A DNA stretch of 28,083 nucleotides, from contig JAUWWX010000002.1 in assembly GCA_030616665.1 (NCBI GenBank), positions 1 to 28,083 of the forward strand. Direction: 5' to 3'. How positions within the stretch are numbered: the first letter of the stretch is position 1; every line of letters begins with the position of its first letter. Origin of the DNA: an archaeon (lineage in GTDB: Archaea > Iainarchaeota > Iainarchaeia > Iainarchaeales > GCA-2688035). A program made the translations under genes and the position numbers. Positions 21,336-27,810 of the stretch are shown here, in pieces. The notes beneath the pieces are model-generated. The model had not been told where the DNA came from. It did no database searches and worked only from the letters and a program-made list of their open reading frames with translations.

Positions 21336-22238
21336 ATGTTTGTCTCAGGCAGATTACCGCTGAACAGGGCAAGAAAGCAGGGCTATGCATTGCCTGCGCT
21401 CAACACAAACGGTTTGGAGATGAGCAAGGCAATTTTCTCTGCTGCGGAGAGGATGAAGGCACCCCTAATTATTCAGGTTACAGAATCAACAATTTCCTAT
21501 GCAGGCATTGAAAACATTTTTGGCATTGTTAAACAGCTTGAAAGAAACGCCAAAATTCCGGTGTGCATTCACCTTGACCACGGCAGGCGTCTTCCAATAA
21601 TCAGGAAATGCCTTTCCCTTGGCTTCAAGAGCGTGATGATAGATGCCAGCAAGTTTTCCCTAAAGAAAAACATTGCACTCACCAAGAAAGTGGTTTCACT
21701 TGCGAAGCGCAAAGGCTGTTCAGTTGAGGCAGAGCTTGGCGCCCTGAAAAGAATCGGCTCAATGGAACAGCGTTTAACAGACCCAAAAGAAGCCCTTCTT
21801 TTTGTTGAAAAAAGTGGCTGCGATTCCCTTGCAATTGCAATCGGCACATCTCATGGCGCTTACAAGTTCAGTGGAAAGCCAAGGATTGATTTTGCCAGGT
21901 TAAAGGAAATCAGCAGCCTGGTTTCCGTTCCGCTGGTTTTGCACGGCGCGTCCTCAGTTCCAAAAGAGCTGGTGCAGAAATGCAACCGCTTTGGGGCAGG
22001 GTTGTCCCACACAAAAGGCGTTCCAGGGAAGGACCTAAAAAAGGCGATAAGGCTTGGCGTTGCAAAAATAAACATCGACACAGATTTGAGGCTTGCCTTT
22101 ACCGCAGGTCTGAGAGAATTTCACGCAAAAAACCCGAAAGACTTCGATCCAAGAAATGCCCTCTCCCACGCGCAGCTTCTCACCCAAAGGGTTGCAGAGC
22201 AAAAGCTTGTCATGTTTGGCGCAAAGGGCAGGGCCTGA
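21336..22238 (+). CDS. Class II fructose-bisphosphate aldolase-like protein
   Basis: 300-residue Zn-dependent aldolase fold. Metal and catalytic positions are present: IHLDHGRR (His79, Asp81, His82), VEAELGAL (Glu131, Glu133), GTSHGAYKF (His173), LVLHGASSV (His203) and KINIDTDLR. The role is cleavage or formation of fructose-1,6-bisphosphate or a related ketose such as tagatose-bisphosphate. This class is mainly bacterial; most archaea use class I enzymes or the bifunctional FBP aldolase/phosphatase. AATTTAAATAAT at about 21293-21304 lies a little over 30 bp before ATG 21336, indicating a leaderless or very short leader mRNA. The gene converges with the secreted-protein gene at 22247. Confidence 0.9.
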   Translation: MFVSGRLPLNRARKQGYALPALNTNGLEMSKAIFSAAERMKAPLIIQVTESTISYAGIENIFGIVKQLERNAKIPVCIHLDHGRRLPIIRKCLSLGFKSVMIDASKFSLKKNIALTKKVVSLAKRKGCSVEAELGALKRIGSMEQRLTDPKEALLFVEKSGCDSLAIAIGTSHGAYKFSGKPRIDFARLKEISSLVSVPLVLHGASSVPKELVQKCNRFGAGLSHTKGVPGKDLKKAIRLGVAKINIDTDLRLAFTAGLREFHAKNPKDFDPRNALSHAQLLTQRVAEQKLVMFGAKGRA

Positions 22239-22246
22239 GTGACTGC

Positions 22247-23368
22247 TTAGGGTGTCGTGCAATAAAACTCGTAGCTCACATCGTCAGGGTCAGCAATTGG
22301 GTCTGGCAAAGTGCAATCGAACATGCTTACAATCTCATCCACTATTGCATTGGGTTGCTCTATCACCAAATCGCTTGGGCAGAACTTGTCTAGCAAAATC
22401 ACGTCCACCTCATTGCTTCCAAGCAGACTGGTTTCTGCGTTCTCAAATGTTACCTCTGGCCTCAAACCTAGGTTAAGCGGGTCTGACTGAAGCAGTGCTT
22501 CAGCGCACTCCTTGCCGAGCATGCACTTTGTGCAATGGCACCTTGCAACGCATTTTCCGTGCAAAAAACTTGGGTCAAGGCAACCGGTCGGCTTGCAATA
22601 ATTGGCTGCTCCGGTTGCCGTAAATTGCACGCTCTTCTCCTCAAAGCCTGCCTCCAGGCCGCTTACCCTTATTTCTGCCCTGAAACTGCCGTTTTCATTA
22701 AGGCTTACATAAATTGTCCTCCTTCTTTTTTCGCCTGGCTTAAGGCCCCCAAAAGCCTCTACAGCTGAAGCGTTTTCAACAGGCCTTTCAACCCACTTGC
22801 CTTCCTCCAAATAACGCCTAAAAATTTGCACCTCTATTTCGGTCTGCTGGGTTTCCTGGCTGCCTGTATTGGAGAAAGCCACCTCAAAGTAAGGCGCTTC
22901 CTTCCCCAAATCAAACTCTTTTGGCGCATTAATTGAACCGATTTCAATTTGGGCAGGGTCTGCCCCAATGTAAACTGTGCAGGCGTGCAAGCCGTGCCGC
23001 ATTTCACACCTTGTTGTCACAAGCACTGTCCTTGATTCATTGAACTTAACTGCCCGGTTGTCCCACTCTATGGCCAGGCTGCATTTCTCTTTCTGCGGGC
23101 AGCAAACATCTGCGCTGTTGCACTGGAACGCAACATTCCTTGTTCTTCTGTCAAAGGTTTGTCCGCTAAAGCCCTCGCCTTCCTTAACGGTTACCTCTTC
23201 ATGAAAGCCCATTCCAGGGCCAGTTTCACTTGCCTTTAGTGTCCTTTCAATTATTGCAATATTGTTTGAAACCGGGAGAAGCATTGGAAGCATTATAAGG
23301 TAAACAAGGGCCAGAACAGAAACAGCCACAATAGCGTAAACCAGCAGCCTGAAACCAGATGATTCCAT
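22247..23368 (-). CDS. Membrane-anchored extracellular protein, Cys-rich with CARDB-like region
   Basis: 373 residues from ATG 23368 (GGAAGGT is 4 bases upstream; an earlier ATG 23515 would overlap the preceding gene). One N-terminal membrane helix at about 8-31 is followed by an outside domain. CNSADVCCPQKEKC and CKPTGCLDPSFLHGKC...CHCTKCMLGKEC are paired Cys motifs that suggest disulfides. The stretch APYFEVAFSNTGSQETQQTE looks like a CARDB/adhesion beta-sandwich. No enzyme motif is visible. It ends an operon of ligase, small membrane protein and this gene, 2 bases after the former stop. Function unknown; surface or pilus-like structural role is possible. Confidence 0.75.
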   Translation of the reverse strand: MESSGFRLLVYAIVAVSVLALVYLIMLPMLLPVSNNIAIIERTLKASETGPGMGFHEEVTVKEGEGFSGQTFDRRTRNVAFQCNSADVCCPQKEKCSLAIEWDNRAVKFNESRTVLVTTRCEMRHGLHACTVYIGADPAQIEIGSINAPKEFDLGKEAPYFEVAFSNTGSQETQQTEIEVQIFRRYLEEGKWVERPVENASAVEAFGGLKPGEKRRRTIYVSLNENGSFRAEIRVSGLEAGFEEKSVQFTATGAANYCKPTGCLDPSFLHGKCVARCHCTKCMLGKECAEALLQSDPLNLGLRPEVTFENAETSLLGSNEVDVILLDKFCPSDLVIEQPNAIVDEIVSMFDCTLPDPIADPDDVSYEFYCTTP

Positions 23369-23370
23369 TT

Positions 23371-23616
23371 TTACCTTCCTCCTGCCTGCGTCCTTAAATG
23401 CCAGCCGAAAAGCTTCAAGACAACAAGGCTTATGCCTGCAATGATAAGGCTTATGAAAACAATCTCTTCCCAACTGCCTGTTTTCAGGAAGTACTCTGTC
23501 CAGTCCATGCTCCACAACCTAAATTCAATCAAAACGTAGAAAACGATTGCGAGCCCTATCAGGGTTACCGCAATTTTGGAGAAGTTTCCAACCACATGAG
23601 CTAAAAACCTGCCCAT
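23371..23616 (-). CDS. Small two-helix membrane protein
   Basis: 81 residues with two membrane segments at about 13-32 and 50-67 and an amphipathic loop (FRLWSMDWTEYFLKTGSWEE) between them. No family recognised. ATG 23616 lies 1 base after the DNA ligase stop, and the next gene starts 2 bases after its own stop, so the three are one transcript. The partner downstream is a single-helix extracellular protein, so the pair may form a membrane complex. Confidence 0.7.
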   Translation of the reverse strand: MGRFLAHVVGNFSKIAVTLIGLAIVFYVLIEFRLWSMDWTEYFLKTGSWEEIVFISLIIAGISLVVLKLFGWHLRTQAGGR

Positions 23617-23617
23617 T

Positions 23618-25462
23618 CTAGCCGCCTACCCTGACATGCTTCTGCTTCTTAAACATTCCCTCAATCTCCTTTACAGTAGTAGCCTGCTCCGGCTTCTTGT
23701 CCTGCCTTATCTTCACCATCCTTGGAAACCTCAACGCTAAGCCAGCCTTTCCCTTTCCCTTGCCTGCTGTATGCACAGGACTCCTTGTTATCTCGTCAGC
23801 GTTCACCTCTATGACATACTTTGGCTCAACCCAAACATCTGGCTTCAAATCACTGTCAACCCCTGCCGGCTTTTTAGCTTCCCTAATCTTTGAAAGCATC
23901 TTGTGCAACTCCTTAAGCATTTCCTCACTCATTCCTGTACCGACCTTTGCAATGCTCTTGAAGCTGTCTTCCCTTTCATCGTAAACAGCTGTAAGCAGTG
24001 CCCCCAATCCAAACCTGGCCCTCTGGCCCCTGCCCTTAAAGAAACCAATTACCACAGTGTCAATGGTATCGCTCAACTCGCCCCTATAGCTTCTCTTCAG
24101 CTTAATCCAGGCAAACTTTCTTGCACCGGCAATATACCTTGCATTCAAATCCTTTGCAATCGTTCCCTCCAAGCCCTTTTCCACGCTTTCGTTGAAGAAG
24201 AGTAGCATTTCATCAACTGAGTCTGTTACAATTGCATCTGTCAAAACAATTGTTTTTCCCCTGCCAATCAGCTTCCTAAGCCTTTTCCTCCTTTCCCTGA
24301 AGGGCAGTTGCATGAGGTTCTTTCCGTTTGCGTAAAGCAGGTCAAAGGCAAACAGCTTCAAGGGAAATTCCTTTGCCATCTTGCCAATGTCATACTTTCT
24401 CTTCCTCTGGATTGTGACCTGAAAAGGGTAATATTCGCTTGTTTCCTCGTTAACTGCAAGGGCTTCGCCTTCAAAGATTGCGTCCCCTGCCTTTATCTGC
24501 TTTTTTGCCGCTTCAACGATTTCTGGAAACATTTCTGTTACGTTTTCCTGCCTCCTGCTGAAAATAGTTACCTTTTTGCCATCCTTGTGCACTGCCAGCC
24601 TGAAGCCGTCGTACTTTGCCTCGACCTCGCACCTTCCAAGCTTCTTGATTATTTCCTTGGCTGTTGGCAGCCTTTCGGCAAGCGTCGGCCTTATTGGAAT
24701 GCCTGGTCGTATGCCAATTTTGTTCAGGCCCTTCAAGCCGTGCTTCCGCAGCTTTTCAGCAAGGTAGCCCAAATCGCTGTGCACGTTGTACTTGTCTTCA
24801 ATCATTTCCCTAACCCCAAGCCTAAGCTTTCTGTCAAATTCCTCTTTTCTCTTCTCAGGCTTCTTTTCCTTCAAAGAGGCCTCAACGTCCTTGACAAGCT
24901 TCTTATTCCTTTTCGCTTCACTCAACAGGTTAATGGCAAAGGCGTCCATCATCGTTGGGTCGCCAATTCCCAGCCTCAAATTCCCCAAAGGAATCCTAAT
25001 CAAATACCTGGCTTCCATGGGAGAAGCGCTGTTCAGCAGCTCTGCCAACAGCTTTATTTTCAGTTGCTGGCTTCCCTTTCCCCCCGATGTTGCAATCTTC
25101 ATCAGGTTTCGGAAAACCTTTTCCATTGTAAGCTCTGATGAAAAAAGGCTTCTCTGCTTCTTCTTCTTCAAAAGCTCCTCAGCAACCAAGCCCAAATCTC
25201 CTTTCTTCTTGTACGCCCTCCTCACCTCTTCCTTGCTGTAGCCAGCCGCCTTTGCGATTGCCTCCTCGGCAAACCGTTCTCCCATCCCGACCTCAATGCC
25301 CTTGTATGGCGGCGCAAGCTGCCCCTGGCAGAGGTAAACAACCCTGGCAATCTCATCACTGTCAGCTTTCTTGAACAGCTCAGCCAGCAAATCAGTCATT
25401 GCCAAGCGGCTACTTGCCTTTTCTATCCTGTCAAAGGATTCAGCCAAAACCTTGAAATACAT
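23618..25462 (-). CDS. lig: ATP-dependent DNA ligase, archaeal type
   Basis: 614-residue ligase sealing nicks in replication and repair. The N-terminal DNA-binding domain (about 1-225) contains IRIPLGNLRLGIGDPTMMDAF. The adenylation core has EAKYDGFRL, with the nucleophile Lys283 (KYDG). Further motifs are FSRRQENVTEMFPE, FEGEALAV, EGTIAKDL and WIKLKR. The C-terminal OB domain includes VIGFFKGRGQRARFGLGALL. ATG 25462 gives the family start MYFKVLAESFDRIEK; upstream in-frame ATGs would add 35 residues that cross the divergent promoter. GGGTTTATATTT on the minus strand near 25494 is a TATA box about 30 bp away. Archaeal ligases are typically 560-610 residues, so the length is normal. Confidence 0.96.
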   Translation of the reverse strand: MYFKVLAESFDRIEKASSRLAMTDLLAELFKKADSDEIARVVYLCQGQLAPPYKGIEVGMGERFAEEAIAKAAGYSKEEVRRAYKKKGDLGLVAEELLKKKKQRSLFSSELTMEKVFRNLMKIATSGGKGSQQLKIKLLAELLNSASPMEARYLIRIPLGNLRLGIGDPTMMDAFAINLLSEAKRNKKLVKDVEASLKEKKPEKRKEEFDRKLRLGVREMIEDKYNVHSDLGYLAEKLRKHGLKGLNKIGIRPGIPIRPTLAERLPTAKEIIKKLGRCEVEAKYDGFRLAVHKDGKKVTIFSRRQENVTEMFPEIVEAAKKQIKAGDAIFEGEALAVNEETSEYYPFQVTIQRKRKYDIGKMAKEFPLKLFAFDLLYANGKNLMQLPFRERRKRLRKLIGRGKTIVLTDAIVTDSVDEMLLFFNESVEKGLEGTIAKDLNARYIAGARKFAWIKLKRSYRGELSDTIDTVVIGFFKGRGQRARFGLGALLTAVYDEREDSFKSIAKVGTGMSEEMLKELHKMLSKIREAKKPAGVDSDLKPDVWVEPKYVIEVNADEITRSPVHTAGKGKGKAGLALRFPRMVKIRQDKKPEQATTVKEIEGMFKKQKHVRVGG

Positions 25463-25555
25463 TCGGTAATTTATAGGGCTTTTCTCAAATATAAACCCTT
25501 TTCCCTGCCCCCCCTCCCTGAAATAGAAAGTTATTAATAGAAAAACTGCCATTAT

Positions 25556-26113
25556 ATGCCCATGCAAAGAGAATTGAAGATTCTTCTTTCTGCTTCAGGG
25601 CTTTCAATTCTTGCAGCAGGCCTTTTTGGGCCAATCTACGCTGTCTTCGTGCAGGAAATTGGCGGCGACTTGCTGACAGCAGGCACAGCCTACTCCGCGT
25701 TTGCAATTTCGGCAGGCATACTAATCTTCTTCATAAGCAGGTGGGAAGACCACATAAAGCACCAGGAAAAGCTTGTAGTTGCAGGCTATAGCCTTGGCAG
25801 CCTAGGCTTTCTTGGTTATCTCCTAATAAGAAACCCCTTTGACTTGTTCATAGTGCAGGTAATCTTTGGCATCTCAACAGCCATTGGAGTGCCTGCATAC
25901 GACGGGATTTACAGCAGGCATCTTGACAAAGGCAAGTTTGTTTCGGAGTGGGGAATGTGGGAGTCAATGAACTACGTAGTGATGGGCATTGCAGCCGCCT
26001 TGGGCAGCCTAATTGCAAGCCTCTTCGGCTTTAGCACCCTTTTCATGCTAATGCTTGCATTGTCAATTCTTGCCCTAATAGTTTCTGCTTTGCTTCTTGC
26101 CAAAAAGCGCTAA
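25556..26113 (+). CDS. Half-size MFS-like membrane protein
   Basis: 185 residues with six membrane segments (about 8-30, 43-60, 75-91, 98-115, 137-160, 163-181), i.e. half of a normal 12-helix major facilitator. AGLFGPIYAVFVQEIGGDLLTAGTAYSAFAISAGIL resembles MFS helices 1-2, and SRWEDHIKHQE occupies the loop 2-3 position. No frameshift or remnant of a second half is seen downstream: the convergent gene starts 6 bases later. It may work as a dimer. TTATTAATAG at 25530-25539 is a TATA box for a leaderless start at ATG 25556. Substrate unknown. Confidence 0.8.
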   Translation: MPMQRELKILLSASGLSILAAGLFGPIYAVFVQEIGGDLLTAGTAYSAFAISAGILIFFISRWEDHIKHQEKLVVAGYSLGSLGFLGYLLIRNPFDLFIVQVIFGISTAIGVPAYDGIYSRHLDKGKFVSEWGMWESMNYVVMGIAAALGSLIASLFGFSTLFMLMLALSILALIVSALLLAKKR

Positions 26114-26118
26114 AACAT

Positions 26119-26400
26119 TCAAGCCATTGCTGCTGCAAGCGCTTCTTCCTGCTCTGCTTTTTGGCTAGCCCCTGTTTCCATTTCCTTCAAGGAAACGAAC
26201 TCATAGGCCTTCTGCAGTGCAAGAATCGCCTTTGGCAAGTCGTTTGCCTTCAAGGAACTTGTGCTCTTCCACTCGTCGTTCTTGTCCTTGTACCTTCTGT
26301 CAAAGGAAACACTGTAATACTTGCTTCCTTCCTTTCCCTCGTTTTCCCATATGGCAACCTGCACTCCTCCCACAGAAAACTTTTTCACCGGAGAACTCAT
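26119..26400 (-). CDS. Conserved small hypothetical protein with elaborate leader
   Basis: 93 residues: VAIWENEGKEGSKYYSVSFDRRYKD, then EWKSTSSLKANDLPKAILALQKAYEFV, then an acidic/Ala tail. This WENE...RxYKD...W..T.S...DLPKA pattern occurs in short proteins of many prokaryotes and phage or plasmid regions and suggests a compact beta-sheet plus helix, perhaps single-strand nucleic-acid binding. I cannot name the function. An almost perfect Shine-Dalgarno, AAGGAGGTGG, lies 4 bases before ATG 26400. It is preceded on the same strand by a leader ORF and a terminator-like hairpin, so its expression may be attenuated. Early codons contain TCCGGTGAA, matching the upstream repeats. Confidence 0.75.
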   Translation of the reverse strand: MSSPVKKFSVGGVQVAIWENEGKEGSKYYSVSFDRRYKDKNDEWKSTSSLKANDLPKAILALQKAYEFVSLKEMETGASQKAEQEEALAAAMA

Positions 26401-26441
26401 TTTTCCACCTCCTTTGCCTTTTATTCAAAAATAAACAAAAA

Positions 26442-26465
26442 AGGCCCTTTTTACATAAAGGGCCT
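26442..26465 (-). terminator. Terminator-like hairpin upstream of the small gene (possible attenuator)
   Basis: AGGCCCTTT and AAAGGGCCT form a perfect 9-bp stem with loop ATGTAA. Read on the minus strand it is followed by TTTTTTGTTTATTTTTG (about 26425-26441), the pattern of an intrinsic terminator. It lies 41 bases before the start codon of the gene at 26400. The loop contains the stop codon of the leader ORF at 26451-26522. Confidence 0.75.
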
Positions 26466-26522
26466 GATGCTTCCGCTTTTTCCAAAGCCTTCAACAAACC
26501 AGCACAGCCTGAAAACACTCAT
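26451..26522 (-). CDS. 23-residue leader peptide, candidate attenuator ORF
   Basis: ATG 26522 to TAA 26451 encodes MSVFRLCWFVEGFGKSGSI followed by RPFM. GAGGTGAT at 26537-26530, an exact match to the complement of the 16S rRNA 3' end, sits 7 bases upstream, so translation is credible. The stop codon lies in the loop of the terminator hairpin, and the last codons form its 5' arm, so a ribosome finishing the ORF would cover the stem. A TATA-like TTTTTAAA at 26573-26580 (minus) would start RNA near 26547-26550. It might instead simply be a small protein gene with its own terminator. Confidence 0.6.
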   Translation of the reverse strand: MSVFRLCWFVEGFGKSGSIRPFM

Positions 26523-26572
26523 CTTTTGAATCACCTCTTTTTTTGTCAATTGAAATAATCTTGTTTGAGGCG

Positions 26573-26580
26573 TTTAAAAA
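26573..26580 (-). promoter_or_regulatory. TATA-like box for the leader ORF
   Basis: TTTTTAAA on the minus strand lies about 26-30 bp before the expected transcript start near 26547-26550 and about 36 bp before the leader ribosome site. It is the best promoter candidate for the leader and the gene at 26119-26400. No better-placed TATA box is evident between the terminator and that gene. Confidence 0.45.
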
Positions 26581-26596
26581 CAAAAGGAAAGAGAGC

Positions 26597-26637
26597 GGGT
26601 TTCCGGTGAATTTTACACCAGGAGGGTTTCCGGTGAA
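26597..26637. repeat. Two direct repeats, operator-like
   Basis: GGGTTTCCGGTGAA occurs at 26597-26610 and 26624-26637, 27 bp apart. A third, reverse-oriented near-match (TTCACCGGAGA, 10 of 11 positions of the repeat core) is at about 26384-26394, in the first codons of the gene at 26400. The pair lies directly upstream of the leader TATA box, where an activator or repressor would sit. Seen in sequence; role inferred. Confidence 0.5.
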
Positions 26638-26692
26638 ATTTTTTTGAAGGGAAATTTTGCTGAAAAATAGGGCAATTCCTTTATGCAGAATG

Positions 26693-26700
26693 TTTTAAAA
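26693..26700 (+). promoter_or_regulatory. TATA-like box for tRNA-Pro (TGG)
   Basis: TTTTAAAA lies about 33 bp before the mature tRNA 5' end, so transcription should start a few bases upstream of it. Confidence 0.5.
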
Positions 26701-26729
26701 GAACCAACACAACCAATTTTTATGCAACA

Positions 26730-26802
26730 GGGGCTGTAGTCTAGCCTGGTAGGATTCGTGCTTTGGGAGCACGCGACAGGGGTTCAAATCCTCTCGGCCC
26801 CA
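26730..26802 (+). tRNA. tRNA-Pro (TGG)
   Basis: Cloverleaf: acceptor GGGGCTG/CGGCCCC (one T-G pair), anticodon stem CGTGC/GCACG with loop TTTGGGA (T33, anticodon TGG), T arm with TTCAAAT loop, discriminator A at 26802. No intron and no encoded CCA. It reads CCA and probably CCG/CCN codons. Confidence 0.95.
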
Positions 26803-26821
26803 ATTCTGTTAGGTGGTTTTG

Positions 26822-27637
26822 TTGCCAAAGCATGTCAAGTCAGCAAAAAAAAGGCTTCTTGGTTTTACAAACGTCCGAAAAATCAGCCTTAGGGGCAAGA
26901 AATGGGGACCAGAATCTAAAAGCGTTCAAATTCAGGCAATTGCTCCCAGAGACAGGCTTCTTTCCAAAAAGCTTGGCATTCAGCCAAAGGCAAAGGTTTT
27001 GGTCATGGCTGGCTACTTTGGGGATTGGGCAAGGGCACTTTCCAAATTCTGTGAAGTGAGGTATACGGATCTAAGCAGTAGTATGACAGAGTTTGCAAAA
27101 CGAGACAAAGCAAAAGTGCGTTCTTTTACTTCAAGGCCTGCAGAGCTTTTGGTTAGGAAGCCAAAGATCTACGACTGGAGCTTTTTGTTTGAGCCATTTC
27201 CGATTCAACGTGTTGGCATAAACTTGGTGTTTTTGCGTTCTCTGCTAAACAGAAAGGGATGCAAGGTAGTAGAGCGCCTTGGCTCAAACGAGGTCTTCCT
27301 GCAAGTAGTTGAACAATTCAAAAGGCTTTACAGTGCAAGGGCAACCGCTCGCGTGCTTAAGATAAGGGGTGTTACTGACTTGAAAGGAAAGCCTTTATAC
27401 TTGCCAATTAGTGTTTTAACCCTGCATACGAACAAAGCTGCGAGAAAAAAGGCAGTGCTTGACCTAAAGCTGCTGCATTATCTCACCAGGGCTGCAAAAA
27501 ACAATAAGGCCATGCGCATAGAAGAAATCTGCAAAAAGCTCGGTGTTTCCAGAAAAGAGCTTGAAGAGAGCAGGCAAAGGATGCATAAACTCTCGGTTGG
27601 GCTTTCGCAAGAAAAGCAAGACACGTATTTGCGCTAA
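26822..27637 (+). CDS. Methyltransferase-like protein with C-terminal HTH
   Basis: 271 residues. KVLVMAGYFGDWARALSKFCEVRYTDLSSSM (residues 58-88) looks like the SAM-binding motif I and strand-2 acid of a class I methyltransferase (G-x-F-G-D, then Asp in YTDLS), but later catalytic motifs are not evident. A C-terminal helix-turn-helix lies at about 218-258 (MRIEEICKKLGVSRKELEESRQRM). The combination suggests a nucleic-acid-linked methyltransferase or a regulator that kept only a Rossmann-like core. Start is uncertain: TTG 26822 with AGGTGG 5 bases before it is preferred over GTG 26813, which overlaps that site. It lies between two tRNA-Pro genes. No family recognised. Confidence 0.65.
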   Translation: MPKHVKSAKKRLLGFTNVRKISLRGKKWGPESKSVQIQAIAPRDRLLSKKLGIQPKAKVLVMAGYFGDWARALSKFCEVRYTDLSSSMTEFAKRDKAKVRSFTSRPAELLVRKPKIYDWSFLFEPFPIQRVGINLVFLRSLLNRKGCKVVERLGSNEVFLQVVEQFKRLYSARATARVLKIRGVTDLKGKPLYLPISVLTLHTNKAARKKAVLDLKLLHYLTRAAKNNKAMRIEEICKKLGVSRKELEESRQRMHKLSVGLSQEKQDTYLR

Positions 27638-27650
27638 CCTGATTTTTGCA

Positions 27651-27660
27651 TTTTTTAAAA
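27651..27660 (+). promoter_or_regulatory. TATA-like box for tRNA-Pro (GGG)
   Basis: TTTTTTAAAA lies about 37 bp before the mature tRNA, placing the start of transcription near 27683, ten bases upstream of the tRNA. Confidence 0.45.
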
Positions 27661-27692
27661 GCTTTTCCACTCAATTAGTTTTAGGTTTATTA

Positions 27693-27766
27693 GGGGGGTT
27701 AGTCTAGTTTGGTTAGGATCCCAGCTCGGGGAGCTGGTGACAGGAGTTCAAATCTCCTACCTCCCA
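27693..27766 (+). tRNA. tRNA-Pro (GGG) with C at position 33
   Basis: Cloverleaf: acceptor GGGGGGT/ACCTCCC (one G-T pair), anticodon stem CCAGC/GCTGG (27721-27725 and 27733-27737), T arm with TTCAAAT loop, discriminator A at 27766, no CCA. The 7-base anticodon loop is TCGGGGA, giving anticodon GGG (27728-27730) and C33 at 27727 in place of the near-universal T33. No frame of the 7-base loop restores T33. Confidence 0.88.
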
Positions 27767-27810
27767 AAACATTAATTAAAGGGTTTGCACTAATTTGGGT
27801 TTGGTTTGAC

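Noticed and set aside
23369..23515. 49-residue extension of the extracellular protein
   Set aside because: It overlaps the two-helix protein in another frame; ATG 23368 has a ribosome site and begins at the membrane helix.
25463..25567. 35-residue extension of DNA ligase
   Set aside because: It crosses the divergent promoter of the MFS gene and is absent from the family pattern; TATA spacing supports ATG 25462.
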